A stretch of DNA of 64,000 nt, taken from NCBI GenBank assembly GCA_020632495.1, contig JACKFL010000006.1:1302001-1366000 (forward strand), read 5' to 3'. The notes under the pieces were generated by a model. The model saw only the letters and a list, made by a program, of their open reading frames with translations, ran no database searches and had not been told where the DNA came from. The DNA is from Candidatus Omnitrophota bacterium. Its GTDB lineage: Bacteria; Omnitrophota; Gorgyraeia; Zapsychrales; Zapsychraceae. Every line of letters begins with the position of its first letter. Position 1 is the stretch's first letter. Made by a program: the position numbers and the translations under genes. This document shows, in pieces, positions 7,803 through 17,335 of the stretch.

Positions 7803-8849
7803 TTACCACTCCAACGCCCCGCCGGTCTGATATTCGGTAACGCGGGTTTCGAAGAAGTTTTTCTCCTTCTTGAGGTCGATAATTTCGCTCATCCAGGGGA
7901 ACGGATTCTCGGAACCGAACTGCTTAGGTAACCGCAGACGCTCAAACCGGCGGTCGGCGATGTACTGGATGTACTCCTTGAGCAAATCCGTGTTCAAACC
8001 GAGGATCCCGTTGGGAAGACATTCTTCCGCATATTTATGCTCCAGCTCCACCGCCCGCAGGATGAATTCGGTGATCATGGCCTTAAATGGCGGGTCCCAA
8101 ACCTCCGGATTCTCGTCGATAATGGTATTTATCAGTTGCAGCCCGAAGTTCATGTGAATGCTCTCGTCACGGAGGATATACTGGATCTGTTCACAGGTTC
8201 CGGGCAGCCTGTTCTGGCGTCCGAAAGACAGCATGGTCACGAAACCGCTGTAAAAGAAGATCCCCTCGGTGATTCCGTAAAAACCGATCAGGTTCTTGAT
8301 GAACTTCTGCAACCCTTCCGTGGTCCGGGTGTCCAGGTCCGGATCAAGGATACCGTCGGTACAGCTCATGGCATACTCATCTTTGTTGTAGATGGCTTCC
8401 ACTTCACGGTACATGTTGAACATCTCGCCTTCATCCAGCCCCAACGATTGCACGATGTACTGAAAGGCATGCACATGGATCGCTTCTTCAAAGGCCTGCC
8501 GCAACAGGTACTGCCGGGCCTCGGGATTATCGATTGTGCGGTACACAGCCAGGACCAAATTGTTCCCGACCAGGGTCTCGGCCGTGGCGAAGAATCCGAA
8601 GGTCCTCTTTATGATATGCCGTTCATCATCGGTAAAGGCCTTGGGGTCCTTCCACTGCTCGATATCCCGCTGCATCGAGACTTCCTGCGGCATCCAGTGA
8701 TTGGCGCAACCGTCGAGATAGTAATTCCAGGCCCACTTGTATTTGATGGGCACGAGCTGATTACAGTCGACCGTCCGGTCGTTGTTGATGATTCTTTTGT
8801 CATCGACCGTTATGCGGTTTTCTGACATACGAAAGCAGGGTTCAGACAT
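7803..8849 (-). CDS. nrdB: ribonucleotide reductase beta subunit, class Ic type
   Basis: 348-residue ferritin-like subunit that generates the oxidant for deoxynucleotide synthesis. Metal ligands are E91 (TAETLVGNN), E122 and H125 (EEAIHVH), then E in TEGIFFYSG and E/H in RDESIHMNF. The first ligand is Glu, not the Asp of class Ia, and residue 129, where a radical Tyr would sit, is Phe (HAFQY). The spacing E91/E122/H125/F129 equals that of Chlamydia trachomatis R2 (E89/E120/H123/F127, from memory), the prototype Mn/Fe class Ic enzyme. The C-terminus (FFETRVTEYQ) is also chlamydia-like. It follows nrdA by 65 bases. Confidence 0.95.
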   Translation of the reverse strand: MSEPCFRMSENRITVDDKRIINNDRTVDCNQLVPIKYKWAWNYYLDGCANHWMPQEVSMQRDIEQWKDPKAFTDDERHIIKRTFGFFATAETLVGNNLVLAVYRTIDNPEARQYLLRQAFEEAIHVHAFQYIVQSLGLDEGEMFNMYREVEAIYNKDEYAMSCTDGILDPDLDTRTTEGLQKFIKNLIGFYGITEGIFFYSGFVTMLSFGRQNRLPGTCEQIQYILRDESIHMNFGLQLINTIIDENPEVWDPPFKAMITEFILRAVELEHKYAEECLPNGILGLNTDLLKEYIQYIADRRFERLRLPKQFGSENPFPWMSEIIDLKKEKNFFETRVTEYQTGGALEW

Positions 8850-8914
8850 AAGCAGTACCTCACTGGTTGTTCTTATCTAGGTGTCCAAAGAAACTCTGAA
8901 AATAGTCGGTCAGA

Positions 8915-11900
8915 CTATTGGCAGGCTTCGCAGTCTTCGCTCGGCTCGACACTCAGCGGGGAATCATCCGGATCGCCTCCGGTGACCCGGCCGAATTCAT
9001 CGCGTTCGCGTTGACCGACGGTGTTGTTGTATCGGGTTACGTCCACCGTGCTTTTTTCGATGCGGGTCGCCCCCATCGAACGCAGGTAGTAGGTCGTCTT
9101 CAATCCCTTTTCCCAGGCCATCATGTACATGTCACTGACTTTCTTGCCGCTGGGTTTGGCCTGGTACAGATTCAGGGATTGCCCCATGTCGATCCATTTC
9201 TGACGACGGCACGCTGCCTCGATTATCCACTCGTAATCGATCTCGAAGGCCGTCGCGTACTTACGCTTCAGGTCTTCTGGGATCCGGTCGATCTCCTGCA
9301 CGGACCCGTCGAAGTACTTAAGATCATCGATCATCTCCTGGTCCCACAAACCGGCTTCCTTAAGGTCGCGGACCAAGAACTCGTTGACGACGGTAAATTC
9401 CCCGGAAAGGTTGCTTTTGACAAAAATGTTTTTGTAGAGCGGTTCGATGGAGGCGGTGACACCGACGATGTTGCCGATGGTCGCGGTGGGCGCGATGGCC
9501 ATGACCAGACTGTTGCGCATGCCGTGCTTTTTCATCTGCTCGCGCACCGGGGTCCAGTCCATGCGGCTGCTGCGGTCGACATTGACGTATCCGCCCCGTT
9601 CTTCCTCAAGCAGTGCCAATGTGTCGATCGGCAGCATCCCCTTGTCCCACTTTGATCCGCGGTAAGTCGAATACGGCCCTTTCTCTTCCGCGAGTTTGAT
9701 CGATGCGGAGATGGCGTAATAGGATACGGCCTCCATACTGGCATCGGCAAACTCAACGGCTTCGCGTGAGGCATAACTCATGTTCTGCAGGTACAAGGCG
9801 TCCTGAAAGCCCATGATCCCCAGACCGACCGGTCTGTGACGCTGATTCGCCCGTTTTGCCTCGGCGGTGGGATAGTAGTTGATGTCGATCACATTGTCCA
9901 GCATCCGGACGGCCGTGGTGATGGTTTCTTCAAGGGTGCTGTGATCGATTCCGCCTTCCGGCAACACATGTTCGGCCAAATTAACCGAACCGAGATTGCA
10001 CACCGCCGTCTCGTCGGCTGACGTATTGAGCAGAATCTCGGTACAGAGGTTGGAGCTGTGCACCGTGCCCAAATGGCTTTGCGGTGAGCGGACGTTGGAG
10101 GGGTCCTTGAAGGTAATCCACGGATGTCCCGTCTCAAACAGCATGTTCAGCATCTTGCGCCACAAATCGACCGCCGGAACGACCTTATAGTGCTTGATTT
10201 TTCCGGCCTTGGCCTGTTCTTCATAATACTCGTAGCGCCGCTCAAAATCGCGGCCGTAAATGTGATGCAAATCCGGCACTTCGCTCGGCGTGAACAATGT
10301 CCAGTGGCTGTTTTGTTTGACGCGCTTCATGAAAAGGTCCGGTATCCAGTTCGCCGTATGCATATCGTGGGTACGGCGGCGGTCATCTCCCGTATTCTTC
10401 CACAGATGCAGAAAATCTTCGATGTCCAGATGCCAGACTTCGAGATAGGCACACATCGCCCCTTTGCGCTTTCCGCCCTGATTGACGGCCAGCGCCGTGT
10501 CATTGGCGACTTTCAGGAACGGAATGACCCCTTGGCTTTTGCCGTTGGTGCCTTTGATGCGTGAGCCCATCGCACGGACATTCGTCCAGTCATTACCCAA
10601 ACCGCCGCTCCACTTGGAAAGCATCGCGTCGTCCTGGATGCACTTGAAGATATGGTTCAAGTCATCATTGATGGTGGTCAGATAGCATGACGATAATTGC
10701 GGATGGCGCGTCCCGGAGTTGAAAAGCGTCGGTGTTGAGGAAATGAACCGGAACGTGGAAAGCATGTTGTAGAATTCAATGGCAGTTTCGTTCTTGCGAT
10801 CACCGGATCTGGCCGCCAACCCCATGGCGACGCGCATCCAGAAGATCTGCGGGAGTTCGAGTCGGCGCTCTTCCCAGTGCAGGAAGTAGCGGTCATAAAG
10901 CGTTTGCAGGCCGAGATAGCGAAAACGGAAATCGCGTTTGGGCCGCAGGGCGGCACCCAGTTTCTTCAGATCAAACTGAAGCAAATCCGGGGAAAGCAGC
11001 TCGTACTCGACGGCCTGGTGAATATAGTCCGCGAAATAAATCGGATATTCCGTCTTGATTTCCTCAAAACTGATCGGCCGGCGCAGGGCCTCGCGATACT
11101 CCTTGAGCAACAGCAGACGCGCGGCGGCAAAGGTGTAGTCCGGTTCCCTTTCGAGGAATGATTTGGCGGCCATGATATTGGAGGCCTCCATTTTGGACAT
11201 GGTGATGCCGTTGAAGTAATTCTTGAGCGATTCCTCGAGAATCTTGTCGGGGTCGACATTCTCCAACCCCTGGCAGCACGTATCGATCTGGAAGCGGATC
11301 TCGTCGAGGTCCAGGCTCTTTTCTTCGCCGGATTCGGACTTGTACTTCAGATTTCGCGCCCAATCAAAGGTTTGTTTGGCCGTCCTCTGCAGTTTATCCG
11401 TGCGGCGGGCCTTGGCGCGCTCTTCACGATAAATGATGTAGCTGCGGGCGACTTCGTGAAAACCGGATACCATCAGGTTCTTCTCGACCAGGTCCTGGAT
11501 TTCTTCGATATGAATGCACTTGCCCTCCGACCATGTGGCGAGAATCTCGTTAATGACATTGTCGGACACCCGCTTGGCGTGCTTCAGGATATCCTGGGAT
11601 AGAATTCCGTGGTTGTGCGCCCGGAAGGCCATAGCCACGGCCATAGTGATCTTCTCGGGCTTGAAGGAGACCACCTTGCCGTTGCGCTTGGTGGTGGAGT
11701 AAAGTTCGAACAATGCCCGGCGGGCCGCATGCTGCTTGCGGTAGTTGGCATAGATCTCGGCGGTTTCTTTGAATCCGTTTTCGTAGAGCTGGCGGATCAC
11801 TTCGTCCTGGATTTCTTCGACGGTTAAGCGGTTGTTTGCCATCCAACGCTCGGTCAGCACCGAAACCACGCTCTTGGTCACCATCTCCGTATTGTGGGCG

Positions 11901-12055
11901 TCCACAATCGATAACTCCGCCTCCCGCGGCAGATTCTTCTGTTCTTTCAACGCATTCCCGATTGCTTTGTGAATCCGGGCTTCGTTGAAGGCGACCACTT
12001 GGCCACCACGTTTGTGGACTTTCATCTCCAAGTTTAGAGACGTTTCATTGGACAT
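8915..12055 (-). CDS. nrdA: ribonucleotide reductase alpha subunit with two ATP-cones
   Basis: 1046-residue catalytic subunit reducing ribonucleoside diphosphates. Two ATP-cone domains sit in tandem at the N-terminus (about 12-110 and 120-215), ahead of the RNR fold. Catalytic residues are visible: the redox Cys in LSSCYLT, the N/C/E triad in SSNLCTEI, the partner Cys in AVCNLGSVNL, the radical-transfer tyrosines near the C-terminus, and the final DCEACQ redox pair. The length and multiple cones resemble the chlamydial NrdA I remember (about 1047 residues). The cones would give ATP/dATP overall activity control. Transcribed with nrdB from an NrdR-controlled promoter. Confidence 0.95.
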   Translation of the reverse strand: MSNETSLNLEMKVHKRGGQVVAFNEARIHKAIGNALKEQKNLPREAELSIVDAHNTEMVTKSVVSVLTERWMANNRLTVEEIQDEVIRQLYENGFKETAEIYANYRKQHAARRALFELYSTTKRNGKVVSFKPEKITMAVAMAFRAHNHGILSQDILKHAKRVSDNVINEILATWSEGKCIHIEEIQDLVEKNLMVSGFHEVARSYIIYREERAKARRTDKLQRTAKQTFDWARNLKYKSESGEEKSLDLDEIRFQIDTCCQGLENVDPDKILEESLKNYFNGITMSKMEASNIMAAKSFLEREPDYTFAAARLLLLKEYREALRRPISFEEIKTEYPIYFADYIHQAVEYELLSPDLLQFDLKKLGAALRPKRDFRFRYLGLQTLYDRYFLHWEERRLELPQIFWMRVAMGLAARSGDRKNETAIEFYNMLSTFRFISSTPTLFNSGTRHPQLSSCYLTTINDDLNHIFKCIQDDAMLSKWSGGLGNDWTNVRAMGSRIKGTNGKSQGVIPFLKVANDTALAVNQGGKRKGAMCAYLEVWHLDIEDFLHLWKNTGDDRRRTHDMHTANWIPDLFMKRVKQNSHWTLFTPSEVPDLHHIYGRDFERRYEYYEEQAKAGKIKHYKVVPAVDLWRKMLNMLFETGHPWITFKDPSNVRSPQSHLGTVHSSNLCTEILLNTSADETAVCNLGSVNLAEHVLPEGGIDHSTLEETITTAVRMLDNVIDINYYPTAEAKRANQRHRPVGLGIMGFQDALYLQNMSYASREAVEFADASMEAVSYYAISASIKLAEEKGPYSTYRGSKWDKGMLPIDTLALLEEERGGYVNVDRSSRMDWTPVREQMKKHGMRNSLVMAIAPTATIGNIVGVTASIEPLYKNIFVKSNLSGEFTVVNEFLVRDLKEAGLWDQEMIDDLKYFDGSVQEIDRIPEDLKRKYATAFEIDYEWIIEAACRRQKWIDMGQSLNLYQAKPSGKKVSDMYMMAWEKGLKTTYYLRSMGATRIEKSTVDVTRYNNTVGQRERDEFGRVTGGDPDDSPLSVEPSEDCEACQ

Positions 12056-12328
12056 GAATGTACTCCTTTGCGGTTGTACGGGTTGAAACCAAGATTTTTC
12101 GAGAGAACCAGCGTGCTGCGCTGCTCAAAATAGTCACAAAGCGTTGCAAAACAGAAGTTTAAAAAAAAGGCTGTAAACACAATATATGGGAAATCCAGGC
12201 CTGAGAGGCACTATATATAGTATCTTTTTGGGACACGAAATCAAGTTAAATTTTGAAAATATTGACCTCAAAATTACAAAAACTTGTCCCTAAGATGCCA
12301 TACGCGAAATACGAATGAATGACTGAAA
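12056..12328. other. intergenic region between sodA and nrdA
   Basis: A 273-base AT-rich gap. Beyond the NrdR boxes it contains a T-rich tract and the roughly 120-base nrdA leader with GGAG eight bases before the ATG. No conserved riboswitch or open reading frame is apparent. Confidence 0.6.
12177..12223 (-). promoter_or_regulatory. tandem NrdR boxes controlling nrdAB
   Basis: Two 16-base elements matching the known NrdR consensus (acaCwAtATaTwGtgt): 12177-12192 (core ACAATATATGG) and 12208-12223 (perfect palindromic core CTATATATAG). Their centres are 31 bases apart, three helical turns, which is the canonical spacing for cooperative NrdR binding. The second box probably overlaps the -10. 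They lie 122-168 bases upstream of nrdA, leaving a long leader. NrdR itself is not in the window. Confidence 0.88.
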
Positions 12329-12946
12329 TTAACTGCCGGCGGCGGCGTACAATTCGCCGACTTTATCCCAATTTATCACGTTAAAAAACGCCGCGATGTA
12401 ATCCGGCCGTCGATTTTGATAGTTGAGATAATACGCGTGCTCCCACACATCCAGACCGAGTATGGGGACGCCTGAACATTCGGCAATATCCATGATCGGG
12501 TTGTCCTGGTTCGGCGTGGAGCATACGCACAGCCCCCCGTCTTTGACACACAGCCAGGCCCAACCGCTGCCGAACCGGGTGGCCGCCGCGTTGGAAAATT
12601 TTTCCTTGAATCCGTCGACCGATCCGAAGGCCTTGTCGATCGCCGCAGCCAGATCTCCGGAAGGAGCGCCGCCTGCCGGCGAGAGGATTTGCCAGAAAAG
12701 CGAGTGGTTATAGTGACCGCCGCCGTTATTCCGCACGGCGCCGCGTTTGTCTTCAGGGACGGACTTGAGATTGGTGAGAAGATCTTCGATGGTTTTATCG
12801 GCGAGGTCCGTTCCCTCGATCGCCCCGTTGAGCTTGGCGACATATCCGGCGTGGTGCTTGCCGTGGTGTATTTCCATAGTCTTGGCGTCGATGTGCGGCT
12901 CCAAGGCATTGAATGCATACGGTAAATCGGGAAGTGTATGTGGCAT
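12329..12946 (-). CDS. sodA: superoxide dismutase, Mn-type signature
   Basis: 205-residue Fe/Mn superoxide dismutase without signal peptide, so cytoplasmic. Metal ligands: His in MEIHHGKHH, His in GGGHYNHSLFW, Asp and His in LDVWEHAYYLNY. The outer-sphere pattern (Gly-Gly before the second His region, Gln in TPNQDNPIM near the C-terminal domain) is that of Mn rather than Fe enzymes, although cambialistic use is possible. Last gene of aqpZ-tpx-sodA, 40 bases after tpx. Confidence 0.95.
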   Translation of the reverse strand: MPHTLPDLPYAFNALEPHIDAKTMEIHHGKHHAGYVAKLNGAIEGTDLADKTIEDLLTNLKSVPEDKRGAVRNNGGGHYNHSLFWQILSPAGGAPSGDLAAAIDKAFGSVDGFKEKFSNAAATRFGSGWAWLCVKDGGLCVCSTPNQDNPIMDIAECSGVPILGLDVWEHAYYLNYQNRRPDYIAAFFNVINWDKVGELYAAAGS

Positions 12947-12986
12947 TATCTATCTCCTTTTGCTGTCCGGTGTCGAATGTTATGCG

Positions 12987-13502
12987 TTACGCAATTTCTT
13001 TTAAAGCCTTAAGCGCATCTTCGTAATCGGGTTCCTGAGCAATCTCCGGAACGATCTGACGGTAGCGCAGAACTCCGTCGGCATCGACGATCATGACGGC
13101 CCGTGCCAACAGGCGTGCGCCTTTGATCATCAGCCCGTAGGCCTCGCCGAACGCGCCTGCTTTATGGTCCGATAAAAACATAAGTTTGTCGCTTCCCGTG
13201 TCGGCGCACCAGCGCTTTTGAGCGAACGGCAAATCCATGCTGATCGTGACAATCGCCACCCCATCACCCAACCCGGCAGCTTCCGTGTTGAAGCGCTTGC
13301 TTTGCAAATCACAGATACCCGTGTCCAACGACGGGACTACAGACAGAATAACGGTTTTGCCTTTTAGGGACGACAACTCAAAAGCAGACAAATCGTTGGC
13401 CGTCAAAGTCACATTCGGCGCGTCGGCGCCGATTTGGACCTCATTACCCTCCAAAGTCACCGGATTCCCCTTCATCGTAACTTTATCGCTAAGCTCTGGC
13501 AT
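12987..13502 (-). CDS. tpx: thiol peroxidase (atypical 2-Cys peroxiredoxin)
   Basis: 171-residue Tpx. The peroxidatic Cys is in SLDTGICDLQSKRFN and the resolving Cys in FAQKRWCAD, the spacing of atypical 2-Cys Tpx enzymes that reduce peroxides with thioredoxin. Start at 13502 (MPELSDKVTMKGNP) has AAGGAG just upstream; a 41-residue in-frame extension overlaps aqpZ and is not credible. Thioredoxin reductase is encoded at 23 kb. Neighbours aqpZ and sodA make this a peroxide/superoxide cluster. Confidence 0.95.
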   Translation of the reverse strand: MPELSDKVTMKGNPVTLEGNEVQIGADAPNVTLTANDLSAFELSSLKGKTVILSVVPSLDTGICDLQSKRFNTEAAGLGDGVAIVTISMDLPFAQKRWCADTGSDKLMFLSDHKAGAFGEAYGLMIKGARLLARAVMIVDADGVLRYRQIVPEIAQEPDYEDALKALKEIA

Positions 13503-13546
13503 GCCTTTCTCCTTTCGGTCAAGCTGATAATAAGTTGGTGATCTGA

Positions 13547-14212
13547 TTAATGCTCCAGCAAAGCCCCGCTGTAGACAAATGCCGCTGCCATACCTCCGAG
13601 CAACGGCCCTAACCAATAAAGCCATACATCCTGTAATCCGCCGCCCATAATCGCCGGCCCTAAGTAGCGCGCCGGATTCATTGCCGCGCCGGTGAGCGGA
13701 CCGCCAACAAGGATATCAAGCAAAACGGCGAACCCGATGTAAAGAGGCGCCCCCTGCGGTGCCCGTTTGTCCACGGCGACACCGAAAATCACAAAGACCA
13801 GGATAAAGGTGAGGGCAATTTCAATCAAAAGCCCCATCGCCGGCGCCACCCCTTGGGCCAGCGCGGGCGTCCCCATACGAACGGCGACCAGAACATCAGC
13901 GGGATAACAAAACTTGACCAGACAAGCCGCCGCAACGGCCGCCGCACATTGAGACAAAATGTATCCGACCGCGTGCCGGCTGTCGATCATTCGGGTACAC
14001 AACATGGATACCGTGACAGCCGGATTAAAGTGAGCGCCGCTGATAGCTCCGACCGCAGCCACCATGGTGGCGATGATCAAACCGTTGGCAAAGGCGATCC
14101 CCAGCAAACCGGTAGCCCCGTTGACAGCATAGTCCGTGGCCGAAACACTTACGGCAACAAAAACGAGGGCAAATGTTCCGATGAATTCCGCAATAAGGGC
14201 TTTCACATTCAT
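13547..14212 (-). CDS. aqpZ: aquaporin (MIP family, AqpZ-like)
   Basis: 221-residue six-span channel in the inner membrane, with both NPA boxes: GAHFNPAVTVSM in the first half and GAAMNPARYLGP in the second. An Arg follows the second NPA (selectivity filter), as in water-specific aquaporins. Placed with tpx and sodA, it may pass water or hydrogen peroxide, but substrate cannot be read from sequence. The start at 14212 follows a leader of about 60 bases. Confidence 0.92.
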   Translation of the reverse strand: MNVKALIAEFIGTFALVFVAVSVSATDYAVNGATGLLGIAFANGLIIATMVAAVGAISGAHFNPAVTVSMLCTRMIDSRHAVGYILSQCAAAVAAACLVKFCYPADVLVAVRMGTPALAQGVAPAMGLLIEIALTFILVFVIFGVAVDKRAPQGAPLYIGFAVLLDILVGGPLTGAAMNPARYLGPAIMGGGLQDVWLYWLGPLLGGMAAAFVYSGALLEH

Positions 14213-14275
14213 ATTCTGATTAGCGGTCGAGCGAGTGAACGATACGTAGTTGAATTCTTGAGGATAAGCTTTAAC

Positions 14276-14303
14276 ATCATACTACTGCAGACTTATTTGT
14301 CAA
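14276..14303 (-). promoter_or_regulatory. sigma70-type promoter for aqpZ-tpx-sodA
   Basis: Minus strand TTGACA (14298-14303), 16-base spacer, TATGAT (14276-14281). Perfect -35. Confidence 0.7.
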
Positions 14304-14333
14304 CATAAATACAGGCCCCCGGCGCTAATTTTC

Positions 14334-14361
14334 TTGTGCCGCGGCCCGAATATGCTATAAT
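14334..14361 (+). promoter_or_regulatory. sigma70-type promoter for the hotdog thioesterase
   Basis: TTGTGC (14334-14339), 16-base spacer, perfect TATAAT (14356-14361), about 30 bases before the ATG at 14392. Confidence 0.6.
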
Positions 14362-14391
14362 CCGATCACCGTGTTGGAATCGGTTTTTACC

Positions 14392-14820
14392 ATGCATACT
14401 TATCGCACACAAATCAACTTGCACGACACCGACGCCGCCGGGTTGTTGTTCTTCAGCAACCAGTTCAAACTGATCCACGACGCGTATGAGGCCCTGCTGG
14501 AAAAGATCGGTTTCGGTTTCGGCGAATTGCTCAAGCATCAACCTTTCTTCCTCCCCATCGTTCACGCGGAGAGCGATTACAAAGCGCCTCTCTTTGTCGG
14601 AGACCGGATCACGATTCACGTTCGTGTCGCGTCGGTCGGCACAACATCCTTCACCTTCGCCTACGAGATCTTCAAAGATGACGGCACCCTGGTCGGCACG
14701 GCGCGGACCGTTCACGTGACGATCGACAAGGACACCCAACAAAAAATTCCGTTACCCGAACGCATGAAGGCCCGGATAGCGGAACTGTACGCCGCAGACA
14801 ATGCCGCATCAGCGGATTAA
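14392..14820 (+). CDS. menI: hotdog-fold acyl-CoA thioesterase, probably DHNA-CoA hydrolase
   Basis: 142-residue 4HBT-family thioesterase with the catalytic-loop motif LHDTDAAGLLFFSNQF, in which Asp is the active residue. The family covers YbgC, 4-hydroxybenzoyl-CoA thioesterase and the 1,4-dihydroxy-2-naphthoyl-CoA hydrolases of cyanobacteria and plants. It lies convergent to, and overlapping the end of, the menaquinone operon, which otherwise lacks a DHNA-CoA thioesterase. The MenI assignment is an inference from that context. ATG at 14392 is favoured over the GTG at 14371 because the promoter lies at 14334-14361. Confidence 0.75.
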   Translation: MHTYRTQINLHDTDAAGLLFFSNQFKLIHDAYEALLEKIGFGFGELLKHQPFFLPIVHAESDYKAPLFVGDRITIHVRVASVGTTSFTFAYEIFKDDGTLVGTARTVHVTIDKDTQQKIPLPERMKARIAELYAADNAASAD

Positions 14821-16247
14821 ATGGCGCGGTTTTATCTGGGCCGTCAATCGTTTGCGATCTACCTTCAAGCCCTCGTTCGACAGCTTTGGCGGCCAGCGGT
14901 AAAAGGCATCCGGCACCTTGAACTTTTCAAGACGCCCTTGGAGACGGCCGCGCAACTCTTCCGCCGTCAGATTCCTGCCCTCCCGAAATTGCACGACACC
15001 GACCGGCCGCTGACCGTAACGGACCGAGGGCACCGGCAGCACCGCCGCAGCACCGATCTCTTCGAAACCCATCAAAATACGCTCGATCTCCTCCGGAAAA
15101 ATATTTTCGCCGCCGGATATGAACATATTGTCCATCCGCCCCAGCACCTGCAGTTCATTTTTCCGTGACAACCGTCCGCGGTCACGGGTACGGTACCACC
15201 CGTCCTTGCCGCCGACAGGTTTCAGCCGGCCCGCTTTCCAAATCCCGAGACACAGCGTAGGCCCCTTAACCTGGATTTCATCTTCCGGGCCGATCCGCAC
15301 CCTGCCGATAAGGATAAGCACCGGCTCCGTCCGACATCCTCTGCGGATCGTAAACGGCGGGTGGTCGCGACCTGGGAACTCATTTCAGTCAAACCGTAAC
15401 TCGCATAAACCGAACAACAAGCCCGGCATACCCGCCGCATCAAATCTGCAAGGGCATGGAACTGCCACCGAGTAAAATCGCCTTGAACTTCCGCAGTTTT
15501 CCTGGCGGCAGCGTCCTCCAAGAGCTCGCGTTTAAGCTGTGACGGCACGTACGAAATATGTGAAACGCCTGTCGTTAAAATCGCTTGAGGCAGCCGTGCT
15601 CCGGCAGCCGGAATCACCACGGTGGCACCGGCCTCAAAACATCGCCACGGGATGCTCAATCCGGCTACGTGGTACACCGGCAAAGACAACAACCATCCGT
15701 CGCCGGGGGCCAGCCGGATATTCAAATTGGATCCCTTGGCACTGTAATAGTGATTGCCCACAGAGTGAATCACGGCCTTGGGATCGCCCGCCGTACCCGA
15801 GGTGAACATCACATTGGCCGGCGCATCTGCCGTGTACTCGAACGGCCCTACCGGCATTTGTCCATCCGCATCCCCATCCGGCCATGGAATCGTCTCTATC
15901 CCCTCAAAGCGGCGGCGATTGTCCGACGGGAGAAGGAGATGATTACATTTCAGACGGACATATTCCTCCATCGCCGTACGCGCCGGCTTTCGAGCGCTGA
16001 TCAGGCATGCCGCACATCCCATGCGCATCAAGGCAAAATAGGCGATGATAAACCCGGACGCAGGCTCCGCCGCCAAGGCCACACGCCGGCCTTTTCTGAC
16101 GCCGCCTGCACGCAGCTGTTGCACATAGGCCGTAATGTTTTGTTCCAATTGCAGGTAGGTCAGCTGCCGGCCGTCATCCAGGACCGCCGCGGTGTCCCGC
16201 CGCGGCCCCCGGGCGATGCGGTTGATGGGACAGTGGATGGTTTTCAT
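14809..16247 (-). pseudogene. menE: o-succinylbenzoate-CoA ligase, frameshifted (pseudogene or sequence error)
   Basis: Acyl-CoA synthetase that activates o-succinylbenzoate. The N-terminal two thirds read in one frame (MFTSGTAGDPKAVIHS is the P-loop, YGLTEMSSQV the adenylate-binding motif), and the C-terminal third in another (GWYRTRD, GRMDNMFISGGENIFPEEIE, catalytic Lys in EGLKVDRKRL). Between them I find at least four one-base slips: two that compensate near 15443-15484 (the lost frame reads ILLGGSSMPL, a MenE motif), one near 15325-15335, one at a GGG near 15303. No segment is missing, so the gene is complete but out of frame. Start overlaps menC (ATGA); other men genes are intact. Confidence 0.85.
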
Positions 16248-17335
16248 GAAAGAGAGACTTCGGTGAGCAATTCGAAATTGATATCGGTGGCGGTCATGCG
16301 CCGGCCACCGATTTCCATTTTGCCGCGCTGGATCTCCAGCGGTTCGCGCATTAAATCCGCCTCAAACCATTTGCTCGTATCCAGACCGGCCGCGTTGTTG
16401 CGGAAGGAACAGCCGGCGAGATTGGCCAGGCACAACAAGCCGAGCGAAGATTCGAATATGGAACTGATCAGGGTGTTGATCCCTTGCGCCTTGGCGTCGC
16501 GCACCCAAGACCAGGTCTTTTCAATGCCGCCGATGATCGAAGGCTTCAGCACGATCACGTCCACCCCCTCCATCTTTTTGACATCATGGAAACTGACAAC
16601 CCGTAGGGTTTCGTCCAGAGCCACCGGGATGGTTGTCCGCCGAAAGAACTCGGGGATATCCTGATGCGACGCCAGCGGTTCTTCGATATAATCGACGGCG
16701 GCCAGACCGACTTCATTGCCGAAATACACCGCTTCATCAAGCGACCACGTCTGATTGGCATCGAGATGCAATAAAGCATGGCCGTCGATAGCCTGGGAAA
16801 TCCCTTTGACCAGCCGGATATCGTCTTCAATAGAACGGCCGACCTTGAGTTTAATCGCGGTGAATCCGTCGGCTACCATCTGCCGGGCCTGTTCGGTTAA
16901 CACCGCCGGCTCCCCTTGCAACAACCCGTTGATCGGAATGTGTGTGTGTCTGGTATCAGCCAGTAATTCCGTAAGCGTGACGTCACGAACGCCCGCGATC
17001 AGATTGAGGACAGCCATCTCAATGCCGAAGGCAACGCTCGGCAGCAGGGAAAAATTCCCGAGCCAATCGTGAAAGCCGCCCTCGAGCCGTTCCAAATGGT
17101 CCGGCATATGGTCCGCCATCAGTACATGCCGCAGCTGGCTGAGTTGATCCCGGACGGAGGCCATCGACTCGGCACTGAAGCCCTCCAACGGCGAGATTTC
17201 ACCAAAGCCGCGCATCGGTCCGGCCCCCAGCTCCAAAACGTAACCCGTCCGGCTGAGCACCTGACGCCCCTTCACCACGATCGGCCTCAGCAGTTTGAGA
17301 TCAAACGAGTAAAGTTTGACGGTGTCGATTTTCAT
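16244..17335 (-). CDS. menC: o-succinylbenzoate synthase
   Basis: 363-residue enolase-superfamily enzyme that dehydrates SHCHC to o-succinylbenzoate. The first catalytic lysine is in AIKLKVGRS, metal ligands are Asp in HLDANQTW, Glu in YIEEPLA and Asp in ALDETLR, and the second lysine is in VLKPSIIGG. The chosen start, 17335, overlaps the menA stop by four bases (ATGA); an ATG three codons earlier is in frame but lies within menA. Acts after MenD; MenH has no obvious gene here. Confidence 0.92.
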   Translation of the reverse strand: MKIDTVKLYSFDLKLLRPIVVKGRQVLSRTGYVLELGAGPMRGFGEISPLEGFSAESMASVRDQLSQLRHVLMADHMPDHLERLEGGFHDWLGNFSLLPSVAFGIEMAVLNLIAGVRDVTLTELLADTRHTHIPINGLLQGEPAVLTEQARQMVADGFTAIKLKVGRSIEDDIRLVKGISQAIDGHALLHLDANQTWSLDEAVYFGNEVGLAAVDYIEEPLASHQDIPEFFRRTTIPVALDETLRVVSFHDVKKMEGVDVIVLKPSIIGGIEKTWSWVRDAKAQGINTLISSIFESSLGLLCLANLAGCSFRNNAAGLDTSKWFEADLMREPLEIQRGKMEIGGRRMTATDINFELLTEVSLS

